Positions 7,646 through 16,113 of a stretch of 32,953 bases of DNA are shown here, one piece after another. Within the stretch, counting starts at the first letter, position 1; the number at the start of each line of letters is the position of its first letter. The position numbers and the translations under genes were made by a program. The stretch spans positions 1 through 32,953 of the forward strand of contig JACCRE010000325.1 in assembly GCA_013813775.1 (NCBI GenBank), in the 5' to 3' direction. This stretch comes from Planctomycetaceae bacterium. Lineage in GTDB: Bacteria; Planctomycetota; Planctomycetia; Planctomycetales; Planctomycetaceae. A model generated the notes under the pieces. That model saw only the letters and a list, made by a program, of their open reading frames with translations, was not told where the DNA came from and searched no databases.

Positions 7646-10585
7646 TCACAGCGGCTCCGAAACGATGCGGACGTCGTGCCAGTAAGCGATTTCGCTGTCC
7701 CAGCCGTTGGCTTTGTGTCGCAGCTCGATCCGCACAGGCCGGTCCGCAAACTCCGAAAGATCGGCCTCCAGTTCGAGCCACCCTCCATTCGTCGCGGCGC
7801 GGTCAATGCGGCGGCTCATGACGTCGCGACCGTCCGCGAGAATCTGGAGATCCCAGTCCTTCTGATCGTTGTCGTTCTGACCGTGCTGGCTGACTGCGAG
7901 CCTGATCGTCGACTTCGCTTTCGGCGGAAGCTCGACGGCCGCCGTCAGCCGGACCGACTGCTTTTCTTCACCGCCCTGCGGATGAGTGCGCAGCACGTTT
8001 TGCCGACCGCGATACTCCTTCAAGAGTTGCAGCTCGCCTCCCTGATTCGTCAGGCTGAACGACGGAGCGACCGCATCGACGAGCGGCGTGTAAGCCCGCA
8101 GATCATTCGTCTTCAGGCCAACGTCACCCTCGCCGGGCAGCGGAGCGGGCAAGCCCGCGAGATCCTCTTCGATGAAACGGAACTGATCCTGTGAGCGAGC
8201 GAGATACAAACCATCCAAACCAAGAGCTCCATCGCGAGTCACGAATCCCGCACCTGTAAAGGTGAACGAGCCGAAATCACCAAACAGGTCTCGCTGGATC
8301 ACCTTCCAATCCTTCGGCACGTTTCCGTCGAGCTTGATCGACGGAGCGAGTTCGGTGTCGTTCTCTCCCCCCGGTCCCGCGATGTAGCGATAGCCGTTTC
8401 TCACTCCCCGTTCGTAAGAGGGGTTCGAACGCCGCCGGGGTCGTCGCGCCATGGCGACGATTCCGTCTCCTGGTCCAAATTGCGCATCGTGTCCGACCGC
8501 GAAAGCGACCGGCCCGGCCCCGCCCGCCTTCCAGGCGAAACGGATGAAGCGATACTCGCCGAAGTCGGGCTCCTCGGCGATGATGTGATCCCAACCTGGG
8601 ATGGTCGCCGCCTTTCGACCCGAAGGCATGACCTTGAGGCTGGCGGAACCGGTCTGCTTCTCGGAAGTCTCGACCGTCGCCGAGCCATCGCCCTTCGTCA
8701 GTTGATCGACGAACTCGGACGAGTCTTCAAAGAGAGCCAGAAGCCCCGGCCGGTGCGTCACGAGGTCGATGCCGCGCCAATCGACGGCTGCGGGCTTGCT
8801 CTCGCCGATCGCACCCGGCAGTTGGATGACTTCCACGGTCACGGCTTTGCCAGCGTACGCGGCGACAGGAAACAACAGTGGATCAGGCTCGCGTCGGCCA
8901 TGTTCGGTCGGCACGGGAAACTCTCCGAGAACCGTGCCGTCGATCCGGGCTTGAATGCGTGCCGGTCGGAAGTCGTCGTGAGGGCAATGTGCGAAGACCG
9001 CGAGATAGCGATCGTCGCTGCCGACGCGAAGCTTGCGAGACAGCTTCACAAAGCCCGCATCAACCGCAACGAACGATCGGAAACGAGGCTCCTCCCAGTC
9101 GCGCGTATCCCAGCGAGTCGAAACGGTCGCGCGTTCCGAGGTGTCGGGATCGACCTCCCATCCGGCAAGGCCCGGAAGGCGTGAAACCGCGCGACGGCGA
9201 AGTTCGGCTTGCGCGAATTTCGGATCGAGCTCGATTTCCGGCGCGAGCCAGTTCAGAGCGTCTCGAATGTCGAACGGATCGGCGCCGCTGGGGCGGCCTT
9301 CATAAACCGGGTCGGCGACAAGCACGAGTTCGCGACTGGTCTCGGCCTCCGCCGAAACGGCCGCCAATTGGAGCCGACCCAGACCTCGGGCAGGACTCGC
9401 ACCGATCAGCATATCGCTCTCGAAGACTTGCTGAACTTTGTCGCCGGTCGTCAGGTTCACCCGGGCTTTGGCACAACCACCGGAACCCACGGAAGGATCG
9501 AGCGCGAAGCCGCCTCTCAACGCGACGGCACCGCTCGGCAGCGGAATCGTCAACTCACACGGTGCGTGCAGTCCAACGCCCCAGCCGAACAGCACCACGC
9601 CGTCGCCCAGCGGGCCACCCGTCACCGCGGCGTTGGTCAACGGCCGCCTCGCGGCGCTGAAGACGACGTCGCTTCGCGAAACGACCGGATCCAACATCGT
9701 CAGCGGGACCCGCTCGGGAGAAAACAGTCGCCACGTCGTGACCGAGGAGAACGGAACCCACAACGTGTCGAGACACCAGGCCGGTTGAATCGCCTGATAC
9801 CAGTGATCGGTCCGACGGTTGTCGCCATGCGTTTCCGGACGCAGCCGTTGCGTCGAAATCAATGCGACGAGTCCGCCATCGGTTTGAATTTGAATCAAGC
9901 GACCTTCACCATTCGGCAGTGCCGCTGCTGCATGATCGAAGAATGCATCCCAGACATCACCTGCGGCGAGATGGACTTCAGCGAGCGCGGAATACGGGAC
10001 CGTTTCGACGCCGCTTTCGAGAAGCAGCGATACCGCCTCCGCGGTCCAGCGCAGCGCGCGGAACGTGATGCGTCGTCCATCTCGAAGGACGGCCGTTTCG
10101 GGCGGCGCCGGCTCTCCCGATGTCGACTGCCACACCACTCGGCGGACGTGTTCGCTTTCGAGCCGGACCGGCATGTCGAACGCTGTGTTCGGACGCCGCA
10201 CTGCAACCGTCGGCCGCAGAATCAAATGAGGCGGGAGACGCCGATAAGGAGATTCGTCGCCCGACGAATATCCCAGAACCTCGCCCGGCATCCGGTCACC
10301 GCCCACGAACTCGACGTAGGCACTCGGCGTCGATTCACCCCCCGCGGTGTCGCGAACGAGCCAATCGACGGCCCGGTTCGGATCGAAGATCGGAAAGTTT
10401 CCGACGCGCGGCGTCGCGTTGACATCGTGCCAGTCACGGATCGGTTCACCGACCACCATGGTGTTGTCGGCGAGCCGCGAGTGATACCGGGATTCCTGCT
10501 CCTGGCCGAGAGCGATCACCGGCGCGAAATACAAAAATGCTGCGAGCGCAGCGACGATTCGGCTATGTGTCCCCCGGCGGTTCAT
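7646..10585 (-). CDS. Large secreted NPCBM-like protein, first gene of the sigma operon
   Basis: The frame is open up to 10969, but the upstream part is translated repeat sequence. The start is best placed at ATG 10585, giving 979 aa with a textbook signal peptide (MNRRG, hydrophobic core at about 9-24, cleavage after ALG). Residues 80-210 contain two short beta-rich segments of the D-G-x-R-x-T-F type. About 280-425 resembles an NPCBM carbohydrate-binding-like module, with GWGVGLHAPCELTI and a following G-F-x-L-D strand. About 490-610 and 615-800 look like further beta-sandwich modules. Residues 850-979 match the C-terminal module of the 1582-aa protein. No catalytic motif is visible. It probably acts outside the cytoplasmic membrane, perhaps on a glycan or as the ligand or partner of the sensor. 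The ligand is unknown. Confidence 0.85.
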   Translation of the reverse strand: MNRRGTHSRIVAALAAFLYFAPVIALGQEQESRYHSRLADNTMVVGEPIRDWHDVNATPRVGNFPIFDPNRAVDWLVRDTAGGESTPSAYVEFVGGDRMPGEVLGYSSGDESPYRRLPPHLILRPTVAVRRPNTAFDMPVRLESEHVRRVVWQSTSGEPAPPETAVLRDGRRITFRALRWTAEAVSLLLESGVETVPYSALAEVHLAAGDVWDAFFDHAAAALPNGEGRLIQIQTDGGLVALISTQRLRPETHGDNRRTDHWYQAIQPAWCLDTLWVPFSSVTTWRLFSPERVPLTMLDPVVSRSDVVFSAARRPLTNAAVTGGPLGDGVVLFGWGVGLHAPCELTIPLPSGAVALRGGFALDPSVGSGGCAKARVNLTTGDKVQQVFESDMLIGASPARGLGRLQLAAVSAEAETSRELVLVADPVYEGRPSGADPFDIRDALNWLAPEIELDPKFAQAELRRRAVSRLPGLAGWEVDPDTSERATVSTRWDTRDWEEPRFRSFVAVDAGFVKLSRKLRVGSDDRYLAVFAHCPHDDFRPARIQARIDGTVLGEFPVPTEHGRREPDPLLFPVAAYAGKAVTVEVIQLPGAIGESKPAAVDWRGIDLVTHRPGLLALFEDSSEFVDQLTKGDGSATVETSEKQTGSASLKVMPSGRKAATIPGWDHIIAEEPDFGEYRFIRFAWKAGGAGPVAFAVGHDAQFGPGDGIVAMARRPRRRSNPSYERGVRNGYRYIAGPGGENDTELAPSIKLDGNVPKDWKVIQRDLFGDFGSFTFTGAGFVTRDGALGLDGLYLARSQDQFRFIEEDLAGLPAPLPGEGDVGLKTNDLRAYTPLVDAVAPSFSLTNQGGELQLLKEYRGRQNVLRTHPQGGEEKQSVRLTAAVELPPKAKSTIRLAVSQHGQNDNDQKDWDLQILADGRDVMSRRIDRAATNGGWLELEADLSEFADRPVRIELRHKANGWDSEIAYWHDVRIVSEPL

Positions 10586-10951
10586 GCACCTGGGGACATC
10601 TGACAAAACCGCCACTGCGCTGAGGCGGTTCACGAATCCAGTCCCCCTCTCCCTGGGGAGAGGGGTCAGGGGTGAGGGGTTGTCTTGCCGCTTCATCCCT
10701 GCGTCTTTCCGCTTCGACGACCGCTTCGCGAACGATCGCAAGCGACTTGGGACGTCAACCTCGCCCTCGCCCCTGACCCCTCTCCCGAGGAAGAAGGGAG
10801 TTCTGTCAGAGCCACATAAACCGTACAAGAGCTTCGAATCTTCCGCCAGCGGCGGGCCTCCGTCTTTGTCCTGCGCGGCCGTTTTCGTTACGGTGAATAT
10901 GTTCAGGATCAAAAAGCTTTGCGATCGGCTTCCCTCAGAGACGTGGCTCAC
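10586..10951. other. Divergent intergenic region between the sigma operon and yhaO-like gene
   Basis: This 366-base stretch separates two divergent genes and must hold both promoters. Its main visible content is a pair of inverted repeat arms (10643-10680 and 10763-10800), listed separately. No promoter can be called firmly; on the plus strand TTGTCC (10866-10871) and TACGGT (10889-10894), 17 nt apart, are a weak candidate. Minus-strand frames run through this region only because the repeats lack stops; the peptides they encode are low-complexity Pro/Arg/Gly sequence. Confidence 0.6.
10643..10800. repeat. Long inverted repeat with GGGAGAGGGGTCAGGGG arms
   Basis: The left arm (10643-10680) contains GGAGAGGGGTCAGGGG followed by TGAGGGG. 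The right arm (10763-10800) read on the minus strand contains GGAGAGGGGTCAGGGG followed by CGAGGG. The 16-base core is therefore perfectly inverted, with imperfect similarity on both sides and about 80 nt of spacer. In the left arm CCCCTCTCCC also faces GGGGAGAGGGG, forming a small local hairpin. I recall very similar elements scattered in intergenic DNA of planctomycetes and other GC-rich bacteria. It resembles a REP- or MITE-like non-coding element. Confidence 0.8.
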
Positions 10952-12220
10952 GTGTTTAAGTTCCTTCACGCTGCCGACTTACACCTCGACAGCCCGCTCC
11001 GCGGCCTAGACCGCTACGAGGGCGCACCGGTCGATGCGATCCGTCAGGCGACGCGCAAAGCCCTTGAAAACCTGGTCGAACTCGCGATCAGCGAGGGAGT
11101 CGCGTTCGTGCTGATCGCGGGAGACGTCTATGACGGAAAATGGAAGGATCATAACACCGGGCAGTTCTTCGCCCGGCAGATGCACAAGCTCGACGAAGCA
11201 GGGATCGACGTCTTTCTAATCCGCGGCAATCATGATGCGGAAAGCATCATCACCAATTCCCTGACGTTGCCGAAGAACGTCTTCGCCTTTCCCACCGACA
11301 AGTCTGACACGCGAATTCACGAACCCACTGGGGCCGCGATCCACGGTCAGGGGTTCGCCAAGCGATCCGTCACCATCGACCTTTCTGCGAAATATCCGCA
11401 TCCGGTTTCCGGCGCGTTCAACATCGGCCTGCTACACACCTCCGCCGCCGGCTATGCGGAGCACGAGACTTACGCCCCCTGCTCCGTCGAGGGGCTGTGC
11501 GATCGTGGTTATGAATACTGGGCACTGGGACACGTTCACACGAGGCAGGCTCTCAACGACTGCGGACCTGTGATCGCCTACAGCGGCAATACGCAGGGGC
11601 GGCATGCTCGCGAGTTTGGCGAGAAGGGCTGTTTGCTGGTGACGGTGGCCGACGGCAGGCCGGAGATCGATTTTCGACCGCTCGACGTGTTCCGCTGGGA
11701 GCAGCGTCGACCGAACGCCGCAGGTTGCCATCATCCCGACGATCTGCTGGCCATGATTGCGGAAGACCTGCGAGATGCGGTGACAGCAGCCGACGGCCGG
11801 CCGATCGCGGCACGTATCGAAGCCGTCGGCCGCTGCGAAGCGCATGCGGCGCTCAACGCTGATCCCGAGCGTTGGGAGCAGGAAGTCCGCGGGCTCGCTT
11901 CCCGCGAGACGGGCGAAGCCGTCTGGATCGAGAAAGTGCGGTTCGCGACCTCGCCGCCGACCGATTCCGCCGACCTGTCTGACGGTCCTCTCGCCGAACT
12001 ACGCGGCCTGCTTTCCGACGCCGAATCCGACGCAGCGCTCCTCCTGGCGCTGTCGGCGGAACTGGCAGACCTGCAAAGAAAGCTGCCTCGTGAGGTGCGC
12101 GACTTCCTGCTGCGCGACCATCCAGGCGCGATCGGTCTCGACGACCCTCACTGGCTTCGCCCGCTGGTGAATGATGCCGGCCAATTGCTGCTCGGGCGGC
12201 TGACGGAGGGCTTGGAATGA
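10952..12220 (+). CDS. YhaO/SbcD-like metallophosphoesterase (DNA repair exonuclease family)
   Basis: The protein has the full calcineurin-like phosphoesterase motif set in order: DLHLD (metal ligands Asp and His) near residue 8, GDVYDG, RGNHD, GLLHTS and ALGHVHTR. These bind two divalent metals and cut DNA ends in SbcD/Mre11 relatives. The DLHLDSPLRGL context and the partner gene fit the YhaO branch. The C-terminal 170 residues form a capping domain of low conservation. The frame extends to a TTG at 10919, but GTG at 10952 places FKFLHAADLHLD at the very N-terminus as in relatives, with AGAGACG at 10937-10943 as a plausible ribosome site; that gives 422 aa. GTG at 10943 is an alternative. 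The YhaN-like ATPase follows 68 nt downstream, and the two probably form one complex. Confidence 0.88.
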   Translation: MFKFLHAADLHLDSPLRGLDRYEGAPVDAIRQATRKALENLVELAISEGVAFVLIAGDVYDGKWKDHNTGQFFARQMHKLDEAGIDVFLIRGNHDAESIITNSLTLPKNVFAFPTDKSDTRIHEPTGAAIHGQGFAKRSVTIDLSAKYPHPVSGAFNIGLLHTSAAGYAEHETYAPCSVEGLCDRGYEYWALGHVHTRQALNDCGPVIAYSGNTQGRHAREFGEKGCLLVTVADGRPEIDFRPLDVFRWEQRRPNAAGCHHPDDLLAMIAEDLRDAVTAADGRPIAARIEAVGRCEAHAALNADPERWEQEVRGLASRETGEAVWIEKVRFATSPPTDSADLSDGPLAELRGLLSDAESDAALLLALSAELADLQRKLPREVRDFLLRDHPGAIGLDDPHWLRPLVNDAGQLLLGRLTEGLE

Positions 12221-12288
12221 GCCGCCATCACTGACCTGTCGCGGCGTCACGTGCCTTCGTTCGTTCTCAACACCTCGCACGTCCGATT

Positions 12289-15200
12289 ATGCGTTTCCTG
12301 CGGCTCGATCTCCTCGCGTTCGGCCCTTTCACCAAGGCGTCGCTCGATTTTTCGGCGCCCGGTCTCCATCTGATTTACGGACCGAACGAAGCCGGCAAGA
12401 CGACGGCGAGACGCGCTTTACGAACCGCCCTGTTCGGCTTCCGCACGAAGCCGGTGGAGTTCGACTTCGTTCACGACAAATCCGCCCTGCGTGTCGGCTT
12501 GTTGATCGAGGACGGTAAAGGGACGCGATCAGCGTTCATTCGACGCCGCGGCAACAAGAACGACTTGCTCGACGCCGACGGCCAGACGCCTCTCGAGAAC
12601 GATCCCATCTCTACGTTGCTCGCCGGCGTCGGACTCGTCGGTGAAACCCGGGAGACTCATTTCGAGCGCGCCTTCGCGATCGGCGAAGCCGAGTTGCGGC
12701 TCGGCGGCCAAGAGATCCTCGCCGGCAAGGGAGACCTGTCGGAACTGCTCTTCATGACGGCGGCAGGACTTCCGCAGCTGCGAGCCGTGGAACGCGAATT
12801 GACGAGCGCAGCGGAAGCTCTCTTCCTTCCCTCCGGTAAAAAACCGCCGATCAACGACGCGATCCTCCGCTGGAAGACTCTGCAAGGGGCGGCCCAACAA
12901 AAAAGCTTGCCGCCTGCCGAGTTCGTTCAACACACCGAAGCCCTGCGACAAGCGACCGCCAACCGTGATCGGATCGAGGCGACACTTACGGAGCTTCGTC
13001 GGCGACAGGCAAAGCTCGAACGAATCCGGCACGCAGTTCATCCGGCAGGACGGCTCCGCGAACACGAGGCCGAACTTGCCGGCGTCGCCGATGCTCCCCT
13101 GCTGCCGGAGGGGTTTTCGGAGAACCGTCGTCGCATCGAAGCCGAACGGCAGCTCGTCACCGTCCGGTTGAGCGGTCTCGATGCGGAAGCCGAACAGATC
13201 GAGTCGCGACTCGCTGAACTTCAAGTGCCGGATGACCTGCTGGCGGCGGCACAGGAGATCGAGCGGCTCTACAAACGACTCGGTAGCTACGAACAGACGT
13301 TGGCCGACACGCCGAAACGACTTGCCGAGCTCGCTCAATTCGAAGCCGATGCCAAAGCCCGCCTGCGAGAAGTTCGCCCCGATTTGGAGTTGGGTGATGC
13401 CGAATCGCTTCGATTGACTCGTCAGGAGCGAGAAGCCGTATACGAGTTGGCGGGGCGGCGACGCGAGTTGCTGGCCGCCCGCAAGACGGTCGATGAGCTG
13501 CGTAGAAAGTTACTCCACGAGGCGTCAGCCGCGACCGACGAACTTGACCGTCTTGGGCCGGAGCCGTCGGCGGAACGTCTCGAAGCAGTCTATCGCTCCA
13601 GCGAACGTCACGGCGATCCGGACCCCGCTCTTGCAGAGGCGCAGGCCGAAGCTGGCCGGCTGCTTCGACAGGTGATCATCGCATCCTCGGGCCTGTCGCC
13701 TTGGGAGGGGGAAGTCGAGGACCTTGCGCGACTGCCTGTTCCCGCGGCGTCGACGTTCGATAGATTCGAGACCGATTTCAACGGCATCGCTCAGGAAACC
13801 GCCCGGCTGACGGAACGCAAAGCCGAAGCCGAGCGGGCGCTGCAATCGGCCGAGCAAGCGCTGGCACGTCTCGAGCGAGACGGCGACGTGCCGACGGAAG
13901 AATCTCTCCGCGCCGCTCGCGAACGACGCGACGAGATCTGGAGTGACGTCCGCAGCGCGCTCGACGCCCCGCCTTCACCAAGCGAGCGCGACGACCGTCT
14001 TTCAATACGGTTTGAAGACGCGTCGAAGGCTGCGGACGACGCAGCCGATCGCCTGCGTCGCGAGGCCAGCCGAACGCAGCAATTGTTGAACGACTCTGAG
14101 GAACGAGAGCGGCAGTCGGAAGCGCTCGAGAAAATCGCCTCCGCGGAAAGCGATCTCCGAAACCGCCGTGAAGCTCTCATCAGCGAATGGAACGCCTGCT
14201 GGCCGTTCCTGCCGAAGGGCCCCCGCACTCCGCGCGAGATGCGAGAATGGACCGTGCGGTGGGATGCGCTTCTTCGACTGAGCGAACAACGGCAAGCCGC
14301 GAACGAACGAGCCGCCGACTTTGCACGACGACGCGAGGCCTTCCGCAGTGAGGTTGTCAAGGCCATCACAGAGACGACCGAGGCCACGGTCGACGAAGGC
14401 GAATCGACGGCTCGGCTCGTCGAGCGAGTCCAACGACTTCTTGCGGATCGCAATGACGATGCGGAACGCCGAAGACGACTCCGGTTGACGATCGATCGAG
14501 CGCAGAGAGAGATCGCCGAGACCGCATCCGCCGCGGCGTCCGAACGGGCCGAACTGGAAGAGATCGAACGCGTCTGGTCTGCGAGAATGAACTCTCTCGG
14601 CTTGAAAGCGGAAACGAGCGCGAAGACGGCCGAGTCGTTCCTGTCGGCGACCGGCGAGATGTTCGCGCTTCTCGACAAGGCGGCGGCTCTTCGCGACCGG
14701 CTCAAGCAAATGGATCTGCATCGCGAGGACTTCGCGACCGAATTACGAGAGACGGTGAGTCGTCTCGCGACCGATCTCGCTCGACAGCGGGCGGAAGCTG
14801 CGGCCGCACAATTGAATGCGAGGCTCGTCGAAGCGCAGATGTTGCGCGACCGACGGAAGGCTCTTATTGATCGACAAGAGGAAACGGCGGCCGAGCGCTC
14901 GAAGTTGCAGAGACGAGCGAGCGAGATCGACGTGGAACTCACGGCTCTCTGCCGGGACGCCGACTGCGATGACCCCGCTGAACTGCCGGCCATCGAAGAG
15001 CGATCATCCCGCCGCCGCTTTCTGGAAGGACGGATTTCCGAGACCAGAGAGGAACTGCGGCGTCAAACCGGCGGACGGGCGGTCGAGGAGTTTCTCTGTG
15101 AGATCGACGGGACCGACGTCGACTCGATCGGCCCCGAACTGCATCGCATCGAAAACGAGATTGCCTTGCTCGATGCCGAACGCCAAACGGAAACCACGAA

Positions 15201-15894
15201 CATCGGCAGACACGAGCACGCGCTGTCGACGATGCAGGGTGATTCGGCGGCCGCCGACACGCTTGAAGAGGCGGAAGCGGTGCTCGCGACTCTCGCCGCC
15301 GACGTTGAGCGGTACGCCCGACTCAGGCTCGCCGCACGACTGCTTCGCGACGGCCGCGAACGGTATCGGCAGAAGACGGGCAACGAAGTGCTCGATCGCG
15401 CATCGCGGCTCTTCTCACGACTGACCTGCGGCGCCTTCAGCGGCCTGAAGGTCGATTTCGGCGACAACGATGAGCCGACGTTGCTTGGCGTGCGCACCGG
15501 CACGGGTGAGGCGGTCCCAGCATGGGGAATGAGCGACGGCACGGCCGATCAACTCTATCTCGCGTTGCGGCTGGCGGGACTGCACGCTTGGCTCGACAAG
15601 CACGAGCCGATGCCCTTCGTGGTCGATGATCTGTTGATCCACTTCGATGATCGGCGCGCCTCCGCCGCGCTGACGGCGCTCGCCGAGCTTTCGAAACGCA
15701 CGCAAGTGTTGTTCTTCACGCACCACGAACATCTCCGGCGTTTGGCGGAGGAGGCGGTGCCGTGCGAGTTGCTGCACGTTCACGACTTGCTCGCCGTCGG
15801 CGGCTTCGACGCCACGAACGGGCGATCTTCTACGGCGACGTTGATCGCGGACGATTCTTCCAAGAGCTCGAGATCGACGTCTTCGCTCTTCTGA
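12289..15894 (+). CDS. YhaN-like SMC-type AAA ATPase, partner of the phosphoesterase
   Basis: The 1201-aa protein has the split ATPase head of SMC/Rad50 proteins. The N-terminus (MRFLRLDLLAFGPFT) leads to the Walker A motif GPNEAGKTT at residues 31-39. A YhaN-typical LRLGGQEILAGKGDLSELLF segment lies near 140-160, and ALFLPSGKKPPIN follows. Residues about 200-1000 are dominated by Glu/Arg/Ala/Leu heptads, indicating long coiled coils. The C-terminal lobe has a signature-like GMSDGTADQLYLALRLAG (about 1080-1097), Walker B with two aspartates at 1113-1114, and the H-loop FFTHHEHL. I see no CxxC zinc hook at the coiled-coil apex (the only close pair is C-x4-C), which fits YhaN better than SbcC/Rad50. 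A role in ATP-controlled DNA-end processing with the preceding gene is inferred from family and gene order. Confidence 0.9.
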   Translation: MRFLRLDLLAFGPFTKASLDFSAPGLHLIYGPNEAGKTTARRALRTALFGFRTKPVEFDFVHDKSALRVGLLIEDGKGTRSAFIRRRGNKNDLLDADGQTPLENDPISTLLAGVGLVGETRETHFERAFAIGEAELRLGGQEILAGKGDLSELLFMTAAGLPQLRAVERELTSAAEALFLPSGKKPPINDAILRWKTLQGAAQQKSLPPAEFVQHTEALRQATANRDRIEATLTELRRRQAKLERIRHAVHPAGRLREHEAELAGVADAPLLPEGFSENRRRIEAERQLVTVRLSGLDAEAEQIESRLAELQVPDDLLAAAQEIERLYKRLGSYEQTLADTPKRLAELAQFEADAKARLREVRPDLELGDAESLRLTRQEREAVYELAGRRRELLAARKTVDELRRKLLHEASAATDELDRLGPEPSAERLEAVYRSSERHGDPDPALAEAQAEAGRLLRQVIIASSGLSPWEGEVEDLARLPVPAASTFDRFETDFNGIAQETARLTERKAEAERALQSAEQALARLERDGDVPTEESLRAARERRDEIWSDVRSALDAPPSPSERDDRLSIRFEDASKAADDAADRLRREASRTQQLLNDSEERERQSEALEKIASAESDLRNRREALISEWNACWPFLPKGPRTPREMREWTVRWDALLRLSEQRQAANERAADFARRREAFRSEVVKAITETTEATVDEGESTARLVERVQRLLADRNDDAERRRRLRLTIDRAQREIAETASAAASERAELEEIERVWSARMNSLGLKAETSAKTAESFLSATGEMFALLDKAAALRDRLKQMDLHREDFATELRETVSRLATDLARQRAEAAAAQLNARLVEAQMLRDRRKALIDRQEETAAERSKLQRRASEIDVELTALCRDADCDDPAELPAIEERSSRRRFLEGRISETREELRRQTGGRAVEEFLCEIDGTDVDSIGPELHRIENEIALLDAERQTETTNIGRHEHALSTMQGDSAAADTLEEAEAVLATLAADVERYARLRLAARLLRDGRERYRQKTGNEVLDRASRLFSRLTCGAFSGLKVDFGDNDEPTLLGVRTGTGEAVPAWGMSDGTADQLYLALRLAGLHAWLDKHEPMPFVVDDLLIHFDDRRASAALTALAELSKRTQVLFFTHHEHLRRLAEEAVPCELLHVHDLLAVGGFDATNGRSSTATLIADDSSKSSRSTSSLF

Positions 15895-16048
15895 GAGATG
15901 GCTTGGGTGGCTGCCCGGTCTGCAAGGCCGAGCGGCGGAACCGCAGGAAGGCTGCCTTGACCGCTCGAACGGTGAAAGACCAGCTTCTCGTCGCTACGAC
16001 TCAGCCCTTCGGGCCGGACCACCCGCGCTTCCATGCTGGAACAAAAGC

Positions 16049-16079
16049 AGCGGCTCGGCTGTTGTTCAGCCGAGCCGCT
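16049..16079 (-). terminator. Intrinsic terminator of the DUF1559 gene
   Basis: AGCGGCTCGGCT (16049-16060) pairs perfectly with AGCCGAGCCGCT (16068-16079) around a 7-nt loop. Read on the minus strand the 12-bp stem is followed by GCTTTTGTT, a short T-run, and it sits 35 nt after the minus-strand stop at 16114. This is the classic intrinsic terminator layout for that strand. There is no T-run on the plus-strand side, so it should not serve the yhaN-like gene equally well. Confidence 0.8.
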
Positions 16080-16113
16080 CGAAGACGCCTTCATCAGCTT
16101 CCGCATTCGAAGA

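Noticed and set aside
9209-10603. 464-aa open frame antisense to the NPCBM-like gene
   Set aside because: Composition (Arg, Gln, His, Asp rich) is typical of antisense translation, with no motif and no ribosome site.
10586-10969. N-terminal extension of the 979-aa protein to a 1107-aa form
   Set aside because: The extra 128 residues translate the inverted repeat, and a proper signal peptide begins at 10585.
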